From: Caldilinea sp. CFX5
GTDB taxonomy: Bacteria > Chloroflexota > Anaerolineae > Caldilineales > Caldilineaceae
Assembly (NCBI GenBank): GCA_021405325.1
Contig: QWII01000013.1
Coordinates: 62,001 to 126,000 of the forward strand
Reading direction: 5' to 3'
Length of the DNA stretch: 64,000 nucleotides
Below the pieces are notes generated by a model. That model saw only the letters and a program-made list of their open reading frames with translations, ran no database searches and was not told the DNA's origin. Position 1 is the first letter of the stretch. Every line of letters begins with the position of its first letter. The translations under genes and the position numbers were made by a program. This document shows, piece by piece, positions 41,914 to 51,468 of the stretch.

Positions 41914-43908
41914 TCATTCTGTTTCCTGCGCTTCAACTGTTACTGTTTTGATGACAATATGATCCACACCTGCCGTTGTCAACACCCGTGGCGCACCCGG
42001 TTGCGCCGGGTCATAGAGACCAGCAATCAACCCATAGTCACCGGTCGGCAGCGTGACCGGGAGTAGTATACCATAAAACGCCGACGTTCGCACGGTTGAT
42101 TGACTTGTCGCTACCGTTAATGGTCGATCATCTTGCGCAACCAACTGGCCGTTATCGTTCAACAATTGCACAAAGACCTTTTCTGTGCCACTCAAGGTAG
42201 CGCCGCCGACCTGCCAGCGAAGCTGTACCGCCAACACATTCCCCGGCGTCACGGTAGTTGGCTGAGTGGCAACACCGGTTAACACCACCCCATTTTGAAA
42301 CGTTACGTCAACCGGCATCAAGTTTGTCAGCGGTGCGACATAAAGCTGCACCGGCCAGACGCCAACCGGCGCTTCATAGAGCAATTGGTATTCAGTCGCC
42401 AACGCGCCGGCGGCAAGTCCGCGATCGTCCCAGTTCGGCGCAGGTTGCAGCGGCAACAGTACCCGTTCCACTTTGCCGGCTCTCATTTCTTGCACTGCCG
42501 CCCGCGCCCCGGCTTCATCCTGCGCCCCCGGCGGCAAGACGACATGAGCCACGTCGCCACGGTAATAATACCAGAGCGTTGGATCGGGAAAATTCTGGGC
42601 AATGCGCACACGCTCTGTTGGTAAACCGGCGCTCCACTGCGCCAGCGTCGCTGCCAATGTCCGCCACCCGCGCGTCTTACTATAGGCCGGATCACCATAG
42701 TGTCGCCCCAACGACAAAGCCATCCCCATGATGATCAACAGCAAGGCAACCACCAGCGTCGCCGCCACGCCAGTACGTTTCAACGCACTTTGGCTATCAA
42801 ACGCCGGTTGAAACCGGCGTTCCCCCCACCCTGCCGCTCCCCCGTTCCAGCCAACGGCCAGCGTAACTGCCAACAACAGGTAAAAGGGCGGCGCGGCGGC
42901 CACCAGATACCGTTCGTTAAAGATCGGTCGTTGCGTCGCGCTCCACCAGGTCGCCAACAAGGGAACACCCAGATAGAAACTCAAAAGCAGCAATGCGCGC
43001 CGCCCATTCGCGCCGGCGCGCGACAAACTCAACCCGCCCCAGCCCAATAGCACACCAGCCAGCAATGCCCACCAAAAGCGTTGCTCTACCGGCACACTCT
43101 CGCCCACGAGAAAAACGCTACCGGCCCGTTGCACCATGTCGCCCAACCTAGGTGAATCACCATTGCCGTGATAGTTGGTTAACGTCTCCTGAACACGTAG
43201 CAGCCACGGACCATAGAAAAAGGCGATTGTTGCCTGCAAGGTTACCCAGTTGAGCAAGATGCTTTGGAAGGGAGATTGCAACGAAGTCACCTGCGCGTGC
43301 TTCGTAGGGGCATGATAGTTTATGCCCCTACGAAGCAGCCGCAGGACAACAAACAGATTCTGCCCCACGAGCACAAAGACGCTGAAATAGTGGGTATGGA
43401 GCGCCAGCCAACTGACCACGGTGTAGGCAATCGCCCAGGCGCGCCGTTGCCGTTGCAACCAACCGATCATCAACCAGGTGCTGGCTGTGGTCAAGGCCAA
43501 ACTCATGCTGTACATGCGGGCGTCCTGGCTGTGCCAGATGGCATAGGGACTGATCGCCAATAACAAGGTTGCCAGCAACGCTGCCCCTGCCGGCAATGCC
43601 AAGGCTTGCCCCAGTCGCCAGAGCAGCGCGACCGCCAACAAACCAAACCAGAGACTACTAAAACGCAAGGCAAATTCACTATGCCCGGCCCAGCCCAGCC
43701 ACCACTGTTGCACCACATAACTGGCGACCGGATGGGGTTCTTGCAGATCGACCGTCGCCTGCACCATCTCGGCAAAGGGGCGCAGACTGAAAAAGTAGCC
43801 GAAGACCTCATCACCGCGCAACTCCTGGTAGTCAAGCCGCCAGAGCCGTAAGCCCCAACCCAGCAGCAGGGTCACGAGCAACCACCAGCGCACAATGGTA
43901 CGGCTCAT
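41914..43908 (-). CDS. GT39-like glycosyltransferase, GT-C fold
   Basis: This 664-residue membrane protein has an N-terminal helix then LDYQELRGDEVFGYFF, containing the acidic DE pair of GT-C enzymes in the first outer loop. About ten more membrane segments follow, including ISPYAIWHSQDARMYSMSLAL, the usual GT39 block. A soluble C-terminal part carries a beta-sandwich (LAVQLRWQVGG..FVQLLNDNGQLVAQDDRPL..YGLIAGLYDP) shared with the protein at 46280. It would use polyprenyl-phosphate sugars. ATG 43908 overlaps the upstream stop (ATGA). Two small palindromes are embedded in its coding sequence (42800-42821, 43299-43336). Confidence 0.85.
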   Translation of the reverse strand: MSRTIVRWWLLVTLLLGWGLRLWRLDYQELRGDEVFGYFFSLRPFAEMVQATVDLQEPHPVASYVVQQWWLGWAGHSEFALRFSSLWFGLLAVALLWRLGQALALPAGAALLATLLLAISPYAIWHSQDARMYSMSLALTTASTWLMIGWLQRQRRAWAIAYTVVSWLALHTHYFSVFVLVGQNLFVVLRLLRRGINYHAPTKHAQVTSLQSPFQSILLNWVTLQATIAFFYGPWLLRVQETLTNYHGNGDSPRLGDMVQRAGSVFLVGESVPVEQRFWWALLAGVLLGWGGLSLSRAGANGRRALLLLSFYLGVPLLATWWSATQRPIFNERYLVAAAPPFYLLLAVTLAVGWNGGAAGWGERRFQPAFDSQSALKRTGVAATLVVALLLIIMGMALSLGRHYGDPAYSKTRGWRTLAATLAQWSAGLPTERVRIAQNFPDPTLWYYYRGDVAHVVLPPGAQDEAGARAAVQEMRAGKVERVLLPLQPAPNWDDRGLAAGALATEYQLLYEAPVGVWPVQLYVAPLTNLMPVDVTFQNGVVLTGVATQPTTVTPGNVLAVQLRWQVGGATLSGTEKVFVQLLNDNGQLVAQDDRPLTVATSQSTVRTSAFYGILLPVTLPTGDYGLIAGLYDPAQPGAPRVLTTAGVDHIVIKTVTVEAQETE
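42800..42821. repeat. 10-bp palindrome inside the GT39-like gene
   Basis: AACGCCGGTT and its inverse AACCGGCGTT flank a 2-bp centre. It is translated in frame as part of GERRFQPAFDS, in the loop after WNGGAAGWG. Confidence 0.6.
43299..43336. repeat. 15-bp palindrome inside the GT39-like gene
   Basis: GCTTCGTAGGGGCAT (43299-43313) and its exact inverse (43322-43336) flank an 8-nt loop. It is translated in frame as RRGINYHAPTKHAQ, in the loop after the FVVLRLL membrane segment. Confidence 0.7.
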
Positions 43909-46283
43909 GGGTGGCGACTCCGCCGGCGCGCCCAACCATGCCAGCCGGCGAGTAGCGCCAACAGCAAGAGTGTGCCGCCGCTGATCGCCAGGCCAAGCTG
44001 CACGCTCGTCGGCCAGTAGACGAGATCAAAGGTAACGACCCCAGACGGCACAAGCAGACCAACCAATGTCAAGTTCACCCGATAGGGCGTTAATGTGGCT
44101 AACTGTTGGTTGCTTGACAAGTTGGTCGGACAGGCCGCGCCCTTGCTGCCACAGGTCGCCTTGCTGACACGCCAGCCCGGCAGCCAGTTTTCGCTCAGAA
44201 GGAGCAAGCCACCGCGTTCGCTTTCAACCGTCACATACAATTGCCCAGCCGCACGCTGTGTCACCTGAATTTTGCTTGCGCCTGTCGGCAGCGTCATCCC
44301 GGTGGCGGATGTTTCCGTTGGGATCAACGCCACCTGCTCCAGGTCAAAGGCATGATCACCCAACAACGCTAACGCTTCTGCATCGGTGGCCGGCTGCACT
44401 TCCTGCACCAGCCAGGCCCGTGGATTGGGTTCCGCCAGTCGATGCAAATAGGTGGTGTCGGTGGCTTGGGGAAATTCGGCCAGCAGTTCACTGGATTCAA
44501 ACAACTCACGCCGCCAGGTAAGGACATGGGTCACGCCGGTCAACCGCCAGAGTCGATCCAGCGGGAAGTTCTCAAAGAGCGCCGCATAACGCGCCAGCCG
44601 CAACGGGCTGCTGCCCCACACATCTTCGATTTCCTGGCGCATTCCATAATCTTCATAGATGCGAAATTCGTTGTAAACCCGACCGTTCAAACCAGTTGGA
44701 TCAACACCAGCCGCGCTGACTGCCCTGCCCAACGCTTCCATCTCCGGCGCCAGGATTGTTTTGCGGTTCGGTCCGAATTGATCGAGGTTGGTGGTAAAAT
44801 TCGCCCAGAAGAGATTGGCAATGACCAATCCAACCACCACTATCGACCGCCGCTGTCGCCAGCCCGGCAACAAGAGCAGCACCACCACACTCATTGCCAG
44901 CCCAACCGTCGTCGCCGCAATCAGCAGATATTGTCCGTCACTGATGGCACTGTGATCCATCAACTGCCAGAACAGCCCAAAGAAATACGTTCCCCCTGCC
45001 ACGAGCATGGCGTAGAACAAGGCCAACATTCGCCGCGCCGGATAACGCAATGTGGGCAAAGCTGCCAACCCCAACCCCACCAAAACGCTCAGCGCCAACG
45101 TTACCAAAAAAGCCGCCCGCTCCTGCCCCCGAAAGAGGTTCCACCCTGGCGCGTAGTGGTAGGCCAGCGGGTAGAGAAAGCTGTTATCGCCATAGGAGAG
45201 GATGAGCGCGATAACGGCGAGCAGGCCGAAGAAAAGAGAGATTGAGAGATTGAGAGATTGAGAGATTGTTGGTTGCTGCCGCGCCAATCTCTCAATCTCT
45301 TTATCTCTCAATCTCCCGTAGCCAAACCCAATCAACGCCAACCCTACGCCCACCACGCCAATGTAGAGCGGCGAAAACTGGGTGAGGACGCCGGGGAGCA
45401 GCAATTGCCACGTATCTTGAAGCGGAAAACCGCCGCTGACATAAGCATAATCGACATTGGCGCGGACACTGAGCCGGCTAAATTCCAGGCTGGGCAATAG
45501 TTGGGCGGCACTCAGCCCCAGCGCCAGCAGGAGGAAGAAAAGTAAGCCGGTGAGCTGGGCAAAGAAGTTCGACTTTTTCCAAAAGTCAAATTTCTTGCCT
45601 TGGGTAGCGATCAACAAAAAGAGCGCCCAGGCCGCAATCGTATAACTGATATGCAGAAAAGTTTGCGGATGACCGGCGCAAAAGGCAACCGCATAAGCGA
45701 CACTGACGCCAATCCACCAGCGCCAACGTCGCGGTTCGTGCATGGCCTGCCAGAGCAGATAGAGCAACAACGGCAGCCAGATCGACGTGCGCAGCACCGC
45801 AAGTTGTAACGGCGGGTAGGCGGTGAGATAACCGGAAAAGGCAAAGGCGCAGCCGGCGGCAAAGGCGGCCAATCGGCGATTGGTCAACGCATGAGCCAGC
45901 AGGTAGACAAAATAGCCGGCCAACGCCACCTGCACCACCGCTTCCGCCTGCAGCCAGTAGAGCCGCTCCCCCACCGTTGTCCAGGACAAGGTCAGGAACA
46001 GCAGGAGGTTGCTGATCGGGTAGAAGACCGCCGCTTGCGTATCGGCCAGGAAGGGATGGCCGCTGTAAGTATAGGGGTTCCAGAGGGGTAATTGCCCAGT
46101 GGTCAACGCCTGCTGTTGATACCAGCTAAAGGGCAAAAAATGATGGGTAAAATCACCATCTGGAAAGGTGCGGATGCCCAGCAACAGAGGCGCGTAGAAG
46201 AGCGCCGCCAGCAGGAAAAAGGCGAGCAAGGCCGGCCCGTGGCGGCGCACAGCCTGACGGCTTTGAGCAAGCGCCCCAATCAC
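43905..46283 (-). CDS. YfhO-like multi-spanning membrane protein
   Basis: This 792-residue protein has the YfhO layout: one helix, then the outer loop FPDGDFTHHFLPFSWYQQQALTTGQLPLWNPYTYSGHPFLADTQA, then about ten membrane segments, LDRLWRLTGVTHVLTWRREL and a C-terminal helix. YfhO is needed for sugar modification of lipoteichoic acid in Firmicutes; here a role in glycosyl transfer to cell-surface polymers is likely. It overlaps the genes on both sides by 4 bp (ATGA), showing a tight operon. Residues about 323-350 (RDKEIERLARQQPTISQSLN) are encoded by a stutter palindrome. Confidence 0.85.
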   Translation of the reverse strand: MIGALAQSRQAVRRHGPALLAFFLLAALFYAPLLLGIRTFPDGDFTHHFLPFSWYQQQALTTGQLPLWNPYTYSGHPFLADTQAAVFYPISNLLLFLTLSWTTVGERLYWLQAEAVVQVALAGYFVYLLAHALTNRRLAAFAAGCAFAFSGYLTAYPPLQLAVLRTSIWLPLLLYLLWQAMHEPRRWRWWIGVSVAYAVAFCAGHPQTFLHISYTIAAWALFLLIATQGKKFDFWKKSNFFAQLTGLLFFLLLALGLSAAQLLPSLEFSRLSVRANVDYAYVSGGFPLQDTWQLLLPGVLTQFSPLYIGVVGVGLALIGFGYGRLRDKEIERLARQQPTISQSLNLSISLFFGLLAVIALILSYGDNSFLYPLAYHYAPGWNLFRGQERAAFLVTLALSVLVGLGLAALPTLRYPARRMLALFYAMLVAGGTYFFGLFWQLMDHSAISDGQYLLIAATTVGLAMSVVVLLLLPGWRQRRSIVVVGLVIANLFWANFTTNLDQFGPNRKTILAPEMEALGRAVSAAGVDPTGLNGRVYNEFRIYEDYGMRQEIEDVWGSSPLRLARYAALFENFPLDRLWRLTGVTHVLTWRRELFESSELLAEFPQATDTTYLHRLAEPNPRAWLVQEVQPATDAEALALLGDHAFDLEQVALIPTETSATGMTLPTGASKIQVTQRAAGQLYVTVESERGGLLLLSENWLPGWRVSKATCGSKGAACPTNLSSNQQLATLTPYRVNLTLVGLLVPSGVVTFDLVYWPTSVQLGLAISGGTLLLLALLAGWHGWARRRSRHP
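45236..45319. repeat. Stutter palindrome inside the YfhO-like gene
   Basis: The left side is octamers GATTGAGA repeated from 45236 to 45269. The right side, 45284-45316, is octamers AATCTCTC or AATCTCTT, their inverse. The same words build the intergenic palindrome at 48728-48803. The segment is translated in frame as the loop GRLRDKEIERLARQQPTISQ between two membrane helices. Confidence 0.8.
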
Positions 46284-48712
46284 GGCCCAACCTCAATCAC
46301 GCCTAATTCAATGTGATCCCGACCGTTCGGCAACTGTAACCGTTTCCCCCCCTGCACGGTCGGATCATACAAACCGGCGATCAACTGATAGACGCCGGGC
46401 GCCAGCGTGGTCTCCGTTTGCAAAGCCACCCGCTCGACCAAGAGTTCGCCTGTCGGCAACGTGGAGAAGGGGCGATAGCCGTGCGCCGGCGGCGTATCGA
46501 CCAGCGCCACCGCATAACCGTCAGCCGATAGCAATTGGACAAACCAATGCAGATCGGTCGCCACCGCGGTCTCCAGTTGATAAGCAATTTCCACCGGCAA
46601 GATGGCGCCGGGTGGAATCCGGGTGGGAGCATGGCCGGCAATGACGGTGACTTGCGGGGCGTCTGTACTGCTCAGGGGCATATCAAGCTGGTTGGTGACG
46701 CCATCCAACAGGCGCAACGGCGTGGCATAGCGCACCAGCCGATAGTCATCAAACCAGCGATCATCCGCTTCGTAAGCCACTTCCACCAGCCAGCGCTCAA
46801 TGCTGTTTTCCGGATCGTTGGCCGGTAGACCGCCGGTGATCATCCAGAGCCGTTCTCGGCTTTGCAACAGGCGTAGCAATGCCTGCATGGTTTCAGGGTG
46901 TTGCATACTATCAGCCGCATAGCCATAGATCGGCGGCGCCGTGGCACACTGCCCGCCCAGCCAGTTCATCGGCACCTGATAGGCAAAGGGCGCAATCGTG
47001 ATCACTGCATCCCCCGGCTGTGCTTGCTGGCAGAGTTCCGTCAACACGGCGCGATAACCCTGGTCAGGCGCGCCATAGTGGGGGTCCGCGGCGGTTTGAC
47101 CTAACCAGACGCTGGTCAAGGTAATCGCAATCAGCGGCGTCATGCCGACCATGAGCAGACTAGCGTTACCGGTTTTGCGTCCGGGGCGAAAGGTGCGGTA
47201 GAGATTCGCCAGCAGCAACCCCAATGTCACCAGCGCCGCGATACCGACAAAGATGGTCAGGCGATTGGTCACGCCATCGGCGCGCAACCAGGCTAGATCC
47301 GTGTTGCCACGAAAATTCTCCCACAGTAATTGGACTTGGCCGAAGACCGGGCTACTGCGCCAGTCCATTACCCCCTGGGCCGGCGGGCCATAGCGTAGCG
47401 GGTCTGCCCAGTCGGTGGGAAAGAGCGAACGCAACTTGATCTCATAATTCACATAGTTGACACTCACAGCCAGCAACTGGACAAAAAAGGAGAGCAGCGC
47501 AATGCCCGCCAACAGCCACCCTTGCCCACCCAAACGCAGCAGCCGATTTGTCCACGGCGTCCGCATATCCGCCTCATCCGCCAGGGTTTTGGTAAGATAG
47601 GCAACTGTCGGCGCCAGCGCCAGCACCCAAAAGGGCGTCAACGGCACTAGGAAGCGTGGCCCCCAGGCAAAGCCTCCCCACCACATCCACCAGCGGCTAT
47701 AAAGACCGATAAGCAAGAAGCTGAGGGCCAGAATCACCGTCGCCTCAGTTGAATGGCGGCGGAGGAAAGCAGGGAAAAAGAGCAGCGCGGCCAAGAACAA
47801 CGGCGTATGCCAAAGGACGCCCCGGTAGGGACTGAGCAGCAAGCCCCAGGCGCCGTCAATAGCGGACGCCGTAAAGCCTTCGCCGCGGTCAAAGTGATAA
47901 CCGGTGTCAAAGAGGCTGCCAAAGCGCAAAAAGTTATAGGCCAACAACAACAGCCCAACGATGGCGACTGGCACGAGAAAGCCAACCCCAGCACCGAGGT
48001 GCCGTAAGAAGGTGCGGCTGCCTTTCCCTTCACTTTGGGGTGCGCCGGTCAAAACGCCCATGAGCCAGTACATACCTAAGACCAGCAAGAGCGTCGTATG
48101 GGCTACCACTGTCCCCATTGCCAGCGCTGCGCCCACACCGACCAGCCACATCCAGCCGACTCGCCCACTTTCGCGGTAAACCAATATCCCATAAAAAACC
48201 GTCAGCAGACCGAGCGCACTCAATGGCTCGCCAAAAAAGTGATTGGCATAGGGCCAGGCAATGGTGCCAAGACCAAAGAGCAAAGCGATCACCATCCCGG
48301 TGCGGTCATCATAGCCCAGGCGCACCACCGTCAGCCAGAGCAGAGCAGCCGTCAGCGCGGTCAGTAAACCATTCCAGAGCAACGTGCCTTGTAACAGACC
48401 AATCCCCACATTGAAGTGGGCAATGGTGCGCAAAAGCCAATACCACGGTACAGCCAACAGTGCGGGCGCCGGCCCCTTTTTGCTATAGACCTCACCATCC
48501 GGCCCGAAGGCGCCCAACACCTCGCCGGGGCTGTTGACCCACTGCGTCCAGGCAATGGCATTGGTGTCCACCTGCCCACGCGTTGCCAACGACTCCGTCA
48601 CGGCAAAGAGACTGACCTCATCAACAATATGAAATTTCCCGGCGCTCGTCAGGACATAGACCGACCAGAGCAGCGCCACGAGTACGCAAAGACCAAAAGC
48701 ACGATTCGACAT
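46280..48712 (-). CDS. Large GT-C-like membrane protein with C-terminal beta domain
   Basis: This 810-residue protein has an N-terminal helix (AFGLCVLVALLWSVYVLTSA), then GKFHIVDEVSLFAVTESLATRG with an acidic pair in the first loop, and about ten membrane segments, including GTIAWPYANHFFGEPLSAL. A soluble tail follows, with a sandwich (IPPGAILPVEIAYQLET..LHWFVQLLSADGYAVALVD..YQLIAGLYDP) related to that of the GT39-like protein. It is probably a polyprenyl-phosphate-sugar-dependent glycosyltransferase or transporter subunit. ATG 48712 is preferred to a TTG two codons earlier. The ATGA overlap with the YfhO-like gene shows coupling. Confidence 0.75.
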   Translation of the reverse strand: MSNRAFGLCVLVALLWSVYVLTSAGKFHIVDEVSLFAVTESLATRGQVDTNAIAWTQWVNSPGEVLGAFGPDGEVYSKKGPAPALLAVPWYWLLRTIAHFNVGIGLLQGTLLWNGLLTALTAALLWLTVVRLGYDDRTGMVIALLFGLGTIAWPYANHFFGEPLSALGLLTVFYGILVYRESGRVGWMWLVGVGAALAMGTVVAHTTLLLVLGMYWLMGVLTGAPQSEGKGSRTFLRHLGAGVGFLVPVAIVGLLLLAYNFLRFGSLFDTGYHFDRGEGFTASAIDGAWGLLLSPYRGVLWHTPLFLAALLFFPAFLRRHSTEATVILALSFLLIGLYSRWWMWWGGFAWGPRFLVPLTPFWVLALAPTVAYLTKTLADEADMRTPWTNRLLRLGGQGWLLAGIALLSFFVQLLAVSVNYVNYEIKLRSLFPTDWADPLRYGPPAQGVMDWRSSPVFGQVQLLWENFRGNTDLAWLRADGVTNRLTIFVGIAALVTLGLLLANLYRTFRPGRKTGNASLLMVGMTPLIAITLTSVWLGQTAADPHYGAPDQGYRAVLTELCQQAQPGDAVITIAPFAYQVPMNWLGGQCATAPPIYGYAADSMQHPETMQALLRLLQSRERLWMITGGLPANDPENSIERWLVEVAYEADDRWFDDYRLVRYATPLRLLDGVTNQLDMPLSSTDAPQVTVIAGHAPTRIPPGAILPVEIAYQLETAVATDLHWFVQLLSADGYAVALVDTPPAHGYRPFSTLPTGELLVERVALQTETTLAPGVYQLIAGLYDPTVQGGKRLQLPNGRDHIELGVIEVGP

Positions 48713-48727
48713 GAGCAATCACAACAC

Positions 48728-48803
48728 AATCTCTCAATCTCTGAATCTCTCAATCTCTGAATCTCTACCAAAGGAGATTCAGAGATTGAGAGATTCAGAG
48801 ATT
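48728..48803. repeat. Perfect 30-bp period-8 stutter palindrome
   Basis: The arms 48736-48765 and 48774-48803 are exact inverses around an 8-nt loop. They consist of octamers AATCTCTG and AATCTCTC, and the left side extends back to 48728. The right arm covers the first two template bases of the GT2 stop codon. It separates GT2 from the next gene of the operon. Confidence 0.88.
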
Positions 48804-49593
48804 AAGTACGTAGGCCAAAGAAACGCAAACGCAAGACCGCGCCCGTATAATCACGGAAGATCGACCAGAAGCCGGTTTTGCTGTCGCCATGCCGGCGCAG
48901 GATATAGAAGACCGGCACTTCTAAAATTTTCCAGTTCTTGCCCCAGGCGACATAGAGCAGGCGGATAAAATAGTCGCCATAGCCATAAAAGATGGCGTTA
49001 AAGAGCGGCGTCAACTGGAAGAAACGTTCGCGGCGGACGGCGAAAAAGCCGCTCAGGTTGTCCTGAATTTGCGTCATAAAAAGTAGCCGGATAAAAAAGT
49101 TGTAGAGCAAGCTGGCGCGGTAACGCCACTTCTCCTCCATCCCCCCGCGCATGACAAAACGGCTGCCGATGACCAGATCATAGTAACGCAACAACTCCAC
49201 CATCTGCGGGATCATGGCCGGGTCATGGTTGAAATCGGTGTCCATCACCACCAACGTTTGGCCGCGGGCATATTCCAGGCCGGCGCGGATGGCATAGGCC
49301 AGCCCTTTGTCTTTGGTGCGCACATGGAGTCGCACCACACCGTGACTATGGCCGGTAGAACCGGCGACCTCGGCAGCGGTGAGATCCAAGCTATACTGTT
49401 CGGCGACAATTTGCGCCGTGCCGTCTGGGCTGTTGTCATCCATCACCAGCACTTCAAAGGGCCAGGCCAACGGCCCCAACTCGCGGTCAATAGCGTCGAT
49501 CAGGTCACAAATATTATCACGTTCGTTGTAGGTTGGTAAGATAATCGATACAACGGGGCTGGTCAGCGTCGGCTGTGGTAGAGCGTCGGTCAT
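48802..49593 (-). CDS. Polyprenyl-phosphate-type glycosyltransferase family 2
   Basis: This 263-residue GT2 enzyme resembles dolichol-phosphate mannosyltransferase (DPM1). It has SIILPTYNERDNICDLIDAI, the nucleotide-sugar acidic pair VLVMDDNSPDGTA, KDKGLAYAIRAGLEYARG, VMDTDFNHDPAMIPQMV and IGSRFVMRGG. No membrane helix is evident beyond a C-terminal amphipathic stretch. It would make polyprenyl-phosphate sugar, the donor for the GT-C enzymes downstream in the operon. A 20-residue insert (AAEVAGSTGHSHG) follows strand 3. Confidence 0.9.
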   Translation of the reverse strand: MTDALPQPTLTSPVVSIILPTYNERDNICDLIDAIDRELGPLAWPFEVLVMDDNSPDGTAQIVAEQYSLDLTAAEVAGSTGHSHGVVRLHVRTKDKGLAYAIRAGLEYARGQTLVVMDTDFNHDPAMIPQMVELLRYYDLVIGSRFVMRGGMEEKWRYRASLLYNFFIRLLFMTQIQDNLSGFFAVRRERFFQLTPLFNAIFYGYGDYFIRLLYVAWGKNWKILEVPVFYILRRHGDSKTGFWSIFRDYTGAVLRLRFFGLRT

Positions 49594-49599
49594 GAATAG

Positions 49600-49652
49600 T
49601 TCAGTCTCTTGGTCGGTTGGTCAGTTAGTCGCGTAGTCGGTTGGTCATGTAG
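49600..49652. repeat. Unpaired stutter array before GT2
   Basis: About six degenerate octamers of the form GGTTGGTC, AGTTAGTC and ATGTAGTC lie between the DegT gene and GT2. Unlike the other arrays, no inverse arm is present, so it may be half of an element. Confidence 0.6.
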
Positions 49653-49656
49653 TCAG

Positions 49657-50817
49657 TTAACGTCGGTTTAGAAGGCGCAGGGTGTGAGCGATGTATTGTA
49701 TCTGCTCGTCGGTGAGCGAGGGGGCGCTGGGCAGATTTAGCCCTTGCCGGCTCAGGCGCAACGCGGTGGGACAGGGCGCGCCACGACGATAGGGGGGCAG
49801 CGTGTCCAGGGGATGAAAGAAGGGGCGACTGTCGATGTTGCGTTCGCGCAGCGCCAGGATCAGCTCGTCACGCGTCAAGTCGTAGTCATCCCCGATGAGA
49901 ATTGAGTACATCCAGTAGATATTCGTGTAACCGGGCAGTTCCACGGGTAATGTCACGCCTGGCAGATCGGATAGTCGCTGACCGTATAGACAGGCTAATG
50001 CCCGCTTGCGGGCAATAAAGTCATTGATGCGCGCCATCTGCGCCACACCGACCGCCGCTTGCAGATTGGTCATCCGGTAGTTAAAGCCAACCTCATCGTG
50101 CCAGTAGCGCCGTTCGGGGGGCATGGCATGGTCGCGCAACAGGCGACAGCGCGTCGCCAAGGCTGGGTCATTGGTTGTCACCATGCCCCCTTCGCCGGTG
50201 GTGATGATCTTGTTGGCAAAAAAGCTAAAGGCCGCCACTCGCCCCAGGGCGCCGGTGCGTTGCTCGCCCACTTGGGCGCCATGCGCTTCGGCGGCGTCCT
50301 CCACCAAGAGCAAGCCATGTTGATCGGCAAGTGCTTTGAGCGCCGCCATCGGCGCCGGATGACCATAGAGGTGAACGGGCATGATCGCCTTGGTCTTTGG
50401 CGTCACCAACGGTTCGACCGCCGTCGGGTCAATCGTCCAGGTGACCGGATCGACATCGGCAAAAACGGGGGTCGCGCCGGTATATTGCACGGCGTTGGCC
50501 GAAGCGACAAAGGTCAACGCCGGCACAATCACCTCGTCGCCGGGGCCAATGCCCAGGGCGTGGAGGGCCAGGTGGAGCGCTGTGGTGCCATTGCTGGTGC
50601 TGATGCCGTGGGCCGCGCCACAGAAGGCAGCAAAGCGTTCTTCAAATTCACGGATATACTTGCCGTTGCTGCTGATCCAGCCGCTGCGCACGGCGTCCAT
50701 CACGGTCGCTTCTTCGGCTTCGCCCAACATCGGCTCATAGATGGGAATAAATTTTTCTGGCCGAGCCGATGTTTGCAACTCCAGAAAGTCAACGGACCGC
50801 GCTTGTGCATTACCCAT
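49657..50817 (-). CDS. DegT/DnrJ/EryC1 PLP-dependent sugar aminotransferase
   Basis: This 386-residue aminotransferase has ISTSNGTTALHLALHALGIGPGDEVIVPALTFVASANAV, the cofactor-binding VEDAAEAHGA and the Schiff-base lysine in FSFFANKIITTGEGG. The C-terminal NIDSRPFFHPLDTLP is typical of perosamine synthetase-like enzymes. It makes an amino sugar nucleotide for surface polysaccharide. ATG 50817 or the codon two before it could start translation. It is the first gene of the leftward polysaccharide operon. Confidence 0.9.
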   Translation of the reverse strand: MGNAQARSVDFLELQTSARPEKFIPIYEPMLGEAEEATVMDAVRSGWISSNGKYIREFEERFAAFCGAAHGISTSNGTTALHLALHALGIGPGDEVIVPALTFVASANAVQYTGATPVFADVDPVTWTIDPTAVEPLVTPKTKAIMPVHLYGHPAPMAALKALADQHGLLLVEDAAEAHGAQVGEQRTGALGRVAAFSFFANKIITTGEGGMVTTNDPALATRCRLLRDHAMPPERRYWHDEVGFNYRMTNLQAAVGVAQMARINDFIARKRALACLYGQRLSDLPGVTLPVELPGYTNIYWMYSILIGDDYDLTRDELILALRERNIDSRPFFHPLDTLPPYRRGAPCPTALRLSRQGLNLPSAPSLTDEQIQYIAHTLRLLNRR

Positions 50818-50851
50818 GAACAAAGACCTATTTCTACAGATGAATGAACCA

Positions 50852-50918
50852 CAGTGAGTCAGTAGGACAGTGAGTCAGTAAAACAGTCTTACTGATATAC
50901 TGACCTACTGTCCCACTA
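50852..50918. repeat. Period-8 stutter palindrome upstream of DegT gene
   Basis: The left part 50852-50886 is octamers AGTGAGTC, AGTAGGAC, AGTGAGTC, AGTAAAAC. The right part 50889-50918 is a roughly complementary series. Pairing is imperfect, with about six mismatches over 30 bp. It shares its words with the array at 53365-53470. Confidence 0.7.
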
Positions 50919-50923
50919 AATGA

Positions 50924-51403
50924 CACTTCTTGAACGAATCACCAAGATGCAATCATAAACACTGGCACAAAATGTCTTCGATAGTCTACCCCACTCTTTG
51001 CCAAGCGCCCAAATTATCGGATGGGATCGAATGGATCGTCGTTAGTAAATTGTAGGTAATGATGGTGAACGCACTCAAGTGCAAAGCAATGAACAGTCAG
51101 GTGCGTGCAGGGACAGCTATTTCTCGGTATAGTTGCCCTGTGTGGTCTACCTTTAAAATAACCGAAGGTGCATTCAGCCGTTATGATCGCTTTTTACAAC
51201 CATAAACTTACCCTCGTCATCGGGAAACAAGAGCGCTCACCACGAATGGTTGCTTTGGCCGCTAGTCAGTGCGAGAAACAAAATGACAACGCTACCTTAC
51301 CAAGCTCTGTTACCGTTGGTGCGCCAGTTACCCCAACTGATTCTCTAAAACATAGAGGGTATAGAGACGTAACCACTAAAAATGACCGCTGATTTTTATC
51401 GCC
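50924..51403. other. Gene-free stretch between divergent genes
   Basis: I see no gene, RNA or repeat here. Short frames (for example one from 51168) have no ribosome binding site or family resemblance. The stretch is AT-richer than its neighbours and may hold regulatory sites for the leftward DegT gene. Confidence 0.4.
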
Positions 51404-51432
51404 TTGCCGTTGATTGGAATGCGCGATAGAAT
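51404..51432 (+). promoter_or_regulatory. Promoter of the PstS-like lipoprotein gene
   Basis: The -35 box TTGCCG (51404-51409) and -10 box TAGAAT (51427-51432) are 17 bp apart, about 35 bp before the likely start codon. Confidence 0.65.
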
Positions 51433-51468
51433 GGGGCAGAGATTGTTGTCTTGACCCTGGCGGAGCAA

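Noticed and set aside
51168..51392. 74-codon open frame in the gap before the PstS-like gene
   Set aside because: No ribosome binding site, unremarkable composition and no protein-like pattern.
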